A program made the translations under genes and the position numbers. This document shows positions 5,522 through 5,668 of a DNA stretch of 5,668 nucleotides, piece after piece (within the stretch, counting starts at the first letter, position 1; each line of letters begins with the position of its first letter). The stretch covers positions 1 through 5,668 of the forward strand of contig JAEXBH010000103.1 in the NCBI GenBank assembly GCA_023394215.1. Reading direction: 5' to 3'. Below the pieces are notes generated by a model. It was not told the DNA's origin, made no database searches, and was given only the letters and a program-made list of their open reading frames with translations. This DNA comes from Bacillota bacterium. GTDB lineage: Bacteria > Bacillota > Clostridia > Tissierellales > Peptoniphilaceae.

Positions 5522-5668
5522 AAAAATGATACAAAAAAAATTAATTGATCATAAAATTACATATTTACCTAAAAATAATGATACTAACTATAACGAAGAT
5601 TATAATAAACTCAATCCTTTCTCGATTCAACTTTATGCTTATGATAACGGCTACAGGTATGATAGAAC
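5514..5668 (+). pseudogene. Continuation of the broken Asn/Tyr-rich gene, cut by the window edge
   Basis: This frame opens at 5502, has its first ATG at 5514 (MIKKMIQKK) and stays open to the window end. It is shifted +1 relative to the preceding fragment, and the two open frames overlap at 5502-5518, so one indel there would join them. No Shine-Dalgarno site precedes the ATGs at 5514 or 5526. The last visible residues, NPFSIQLYAYDNGYRYDRT, resemble the NPF...GYxYDxxTG block near the end of Rhs cores, but the window stops before the diagnostic part. It could instead be an intact small gene continuing to the right. Confidence 0.35.

Overview
The window is AT-rich, low-GC DNA with strong Shine-Dalgarno sites, A+T-rich sigma-A-type promoters and compact hairpin-plus-T-run terminators. 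This points to a Firmicute, most likely an anaerobic clostridial or tissierellial species. That assignment rests on composition and gene style only; no marker gene is present.

Left part (1-2896): a DeoR-family repressor gene on the minus strand is divergent from a two-gene plus-strand operon. The operon encodes an MtnA-family 5-deoxy/5-methylthio-ribose-1-phosphate isomerase and a class II (FucA/AraD-type) aldolase. Together they fit the salvage route in which 5-deoxyribose-1-phosphate or methylthioribose-1-phosphate is isomerised to the ribulose form and cleaved to dihydroxyacetone phosphate plus acetaldehyde or a methylthio-aldehyde. This is the DrdI/DrdA or 'DHAP shunt' pathway, which disposes of by-products of S-adenosylmethionine chemistry. 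The divergent intergenic region (822-1027) carries a well-formed promoter for each side. It also has an inverted repeat, two TGTTTA direct repeats and a weak cre-like sequence, so local control by the DeoR protein is plausible. A near-symmetrical terminator at 2868-2896 closes the operon.

Middle part (2897-3517): this holds a tyrosine-rich 45-codon reading frame without a good ribosome site and a small protein with three predicted membrane segments. A 26-base perfect palindrome is centred on the membrane protein's stop codon, and a textbook terminator lies at 3371-3401. I do not recognise either small protein.

Right part (3518-5668): a minus-strand gene encodes a compact ABC half-transporter of exporter type (membrane domain plus ATPase). 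Beyond it lies about 230 bases of AT-rich DNA with no convincing gene. At the right edge are two out-of-frame fragments of what looks like one broken Asn/Tyr-rich protein. These may be distantly related to YD-repeat/Rhs proteins and run off the window.

The best-supported biology is the DeoR-isomerase-aldolase salvage module, notable for lacking an adjacent kinase or phosphorylase. The most open questions are the small tyrosine-rich frame with its membrane-protein neighbour, and the broken gene at the right edge.
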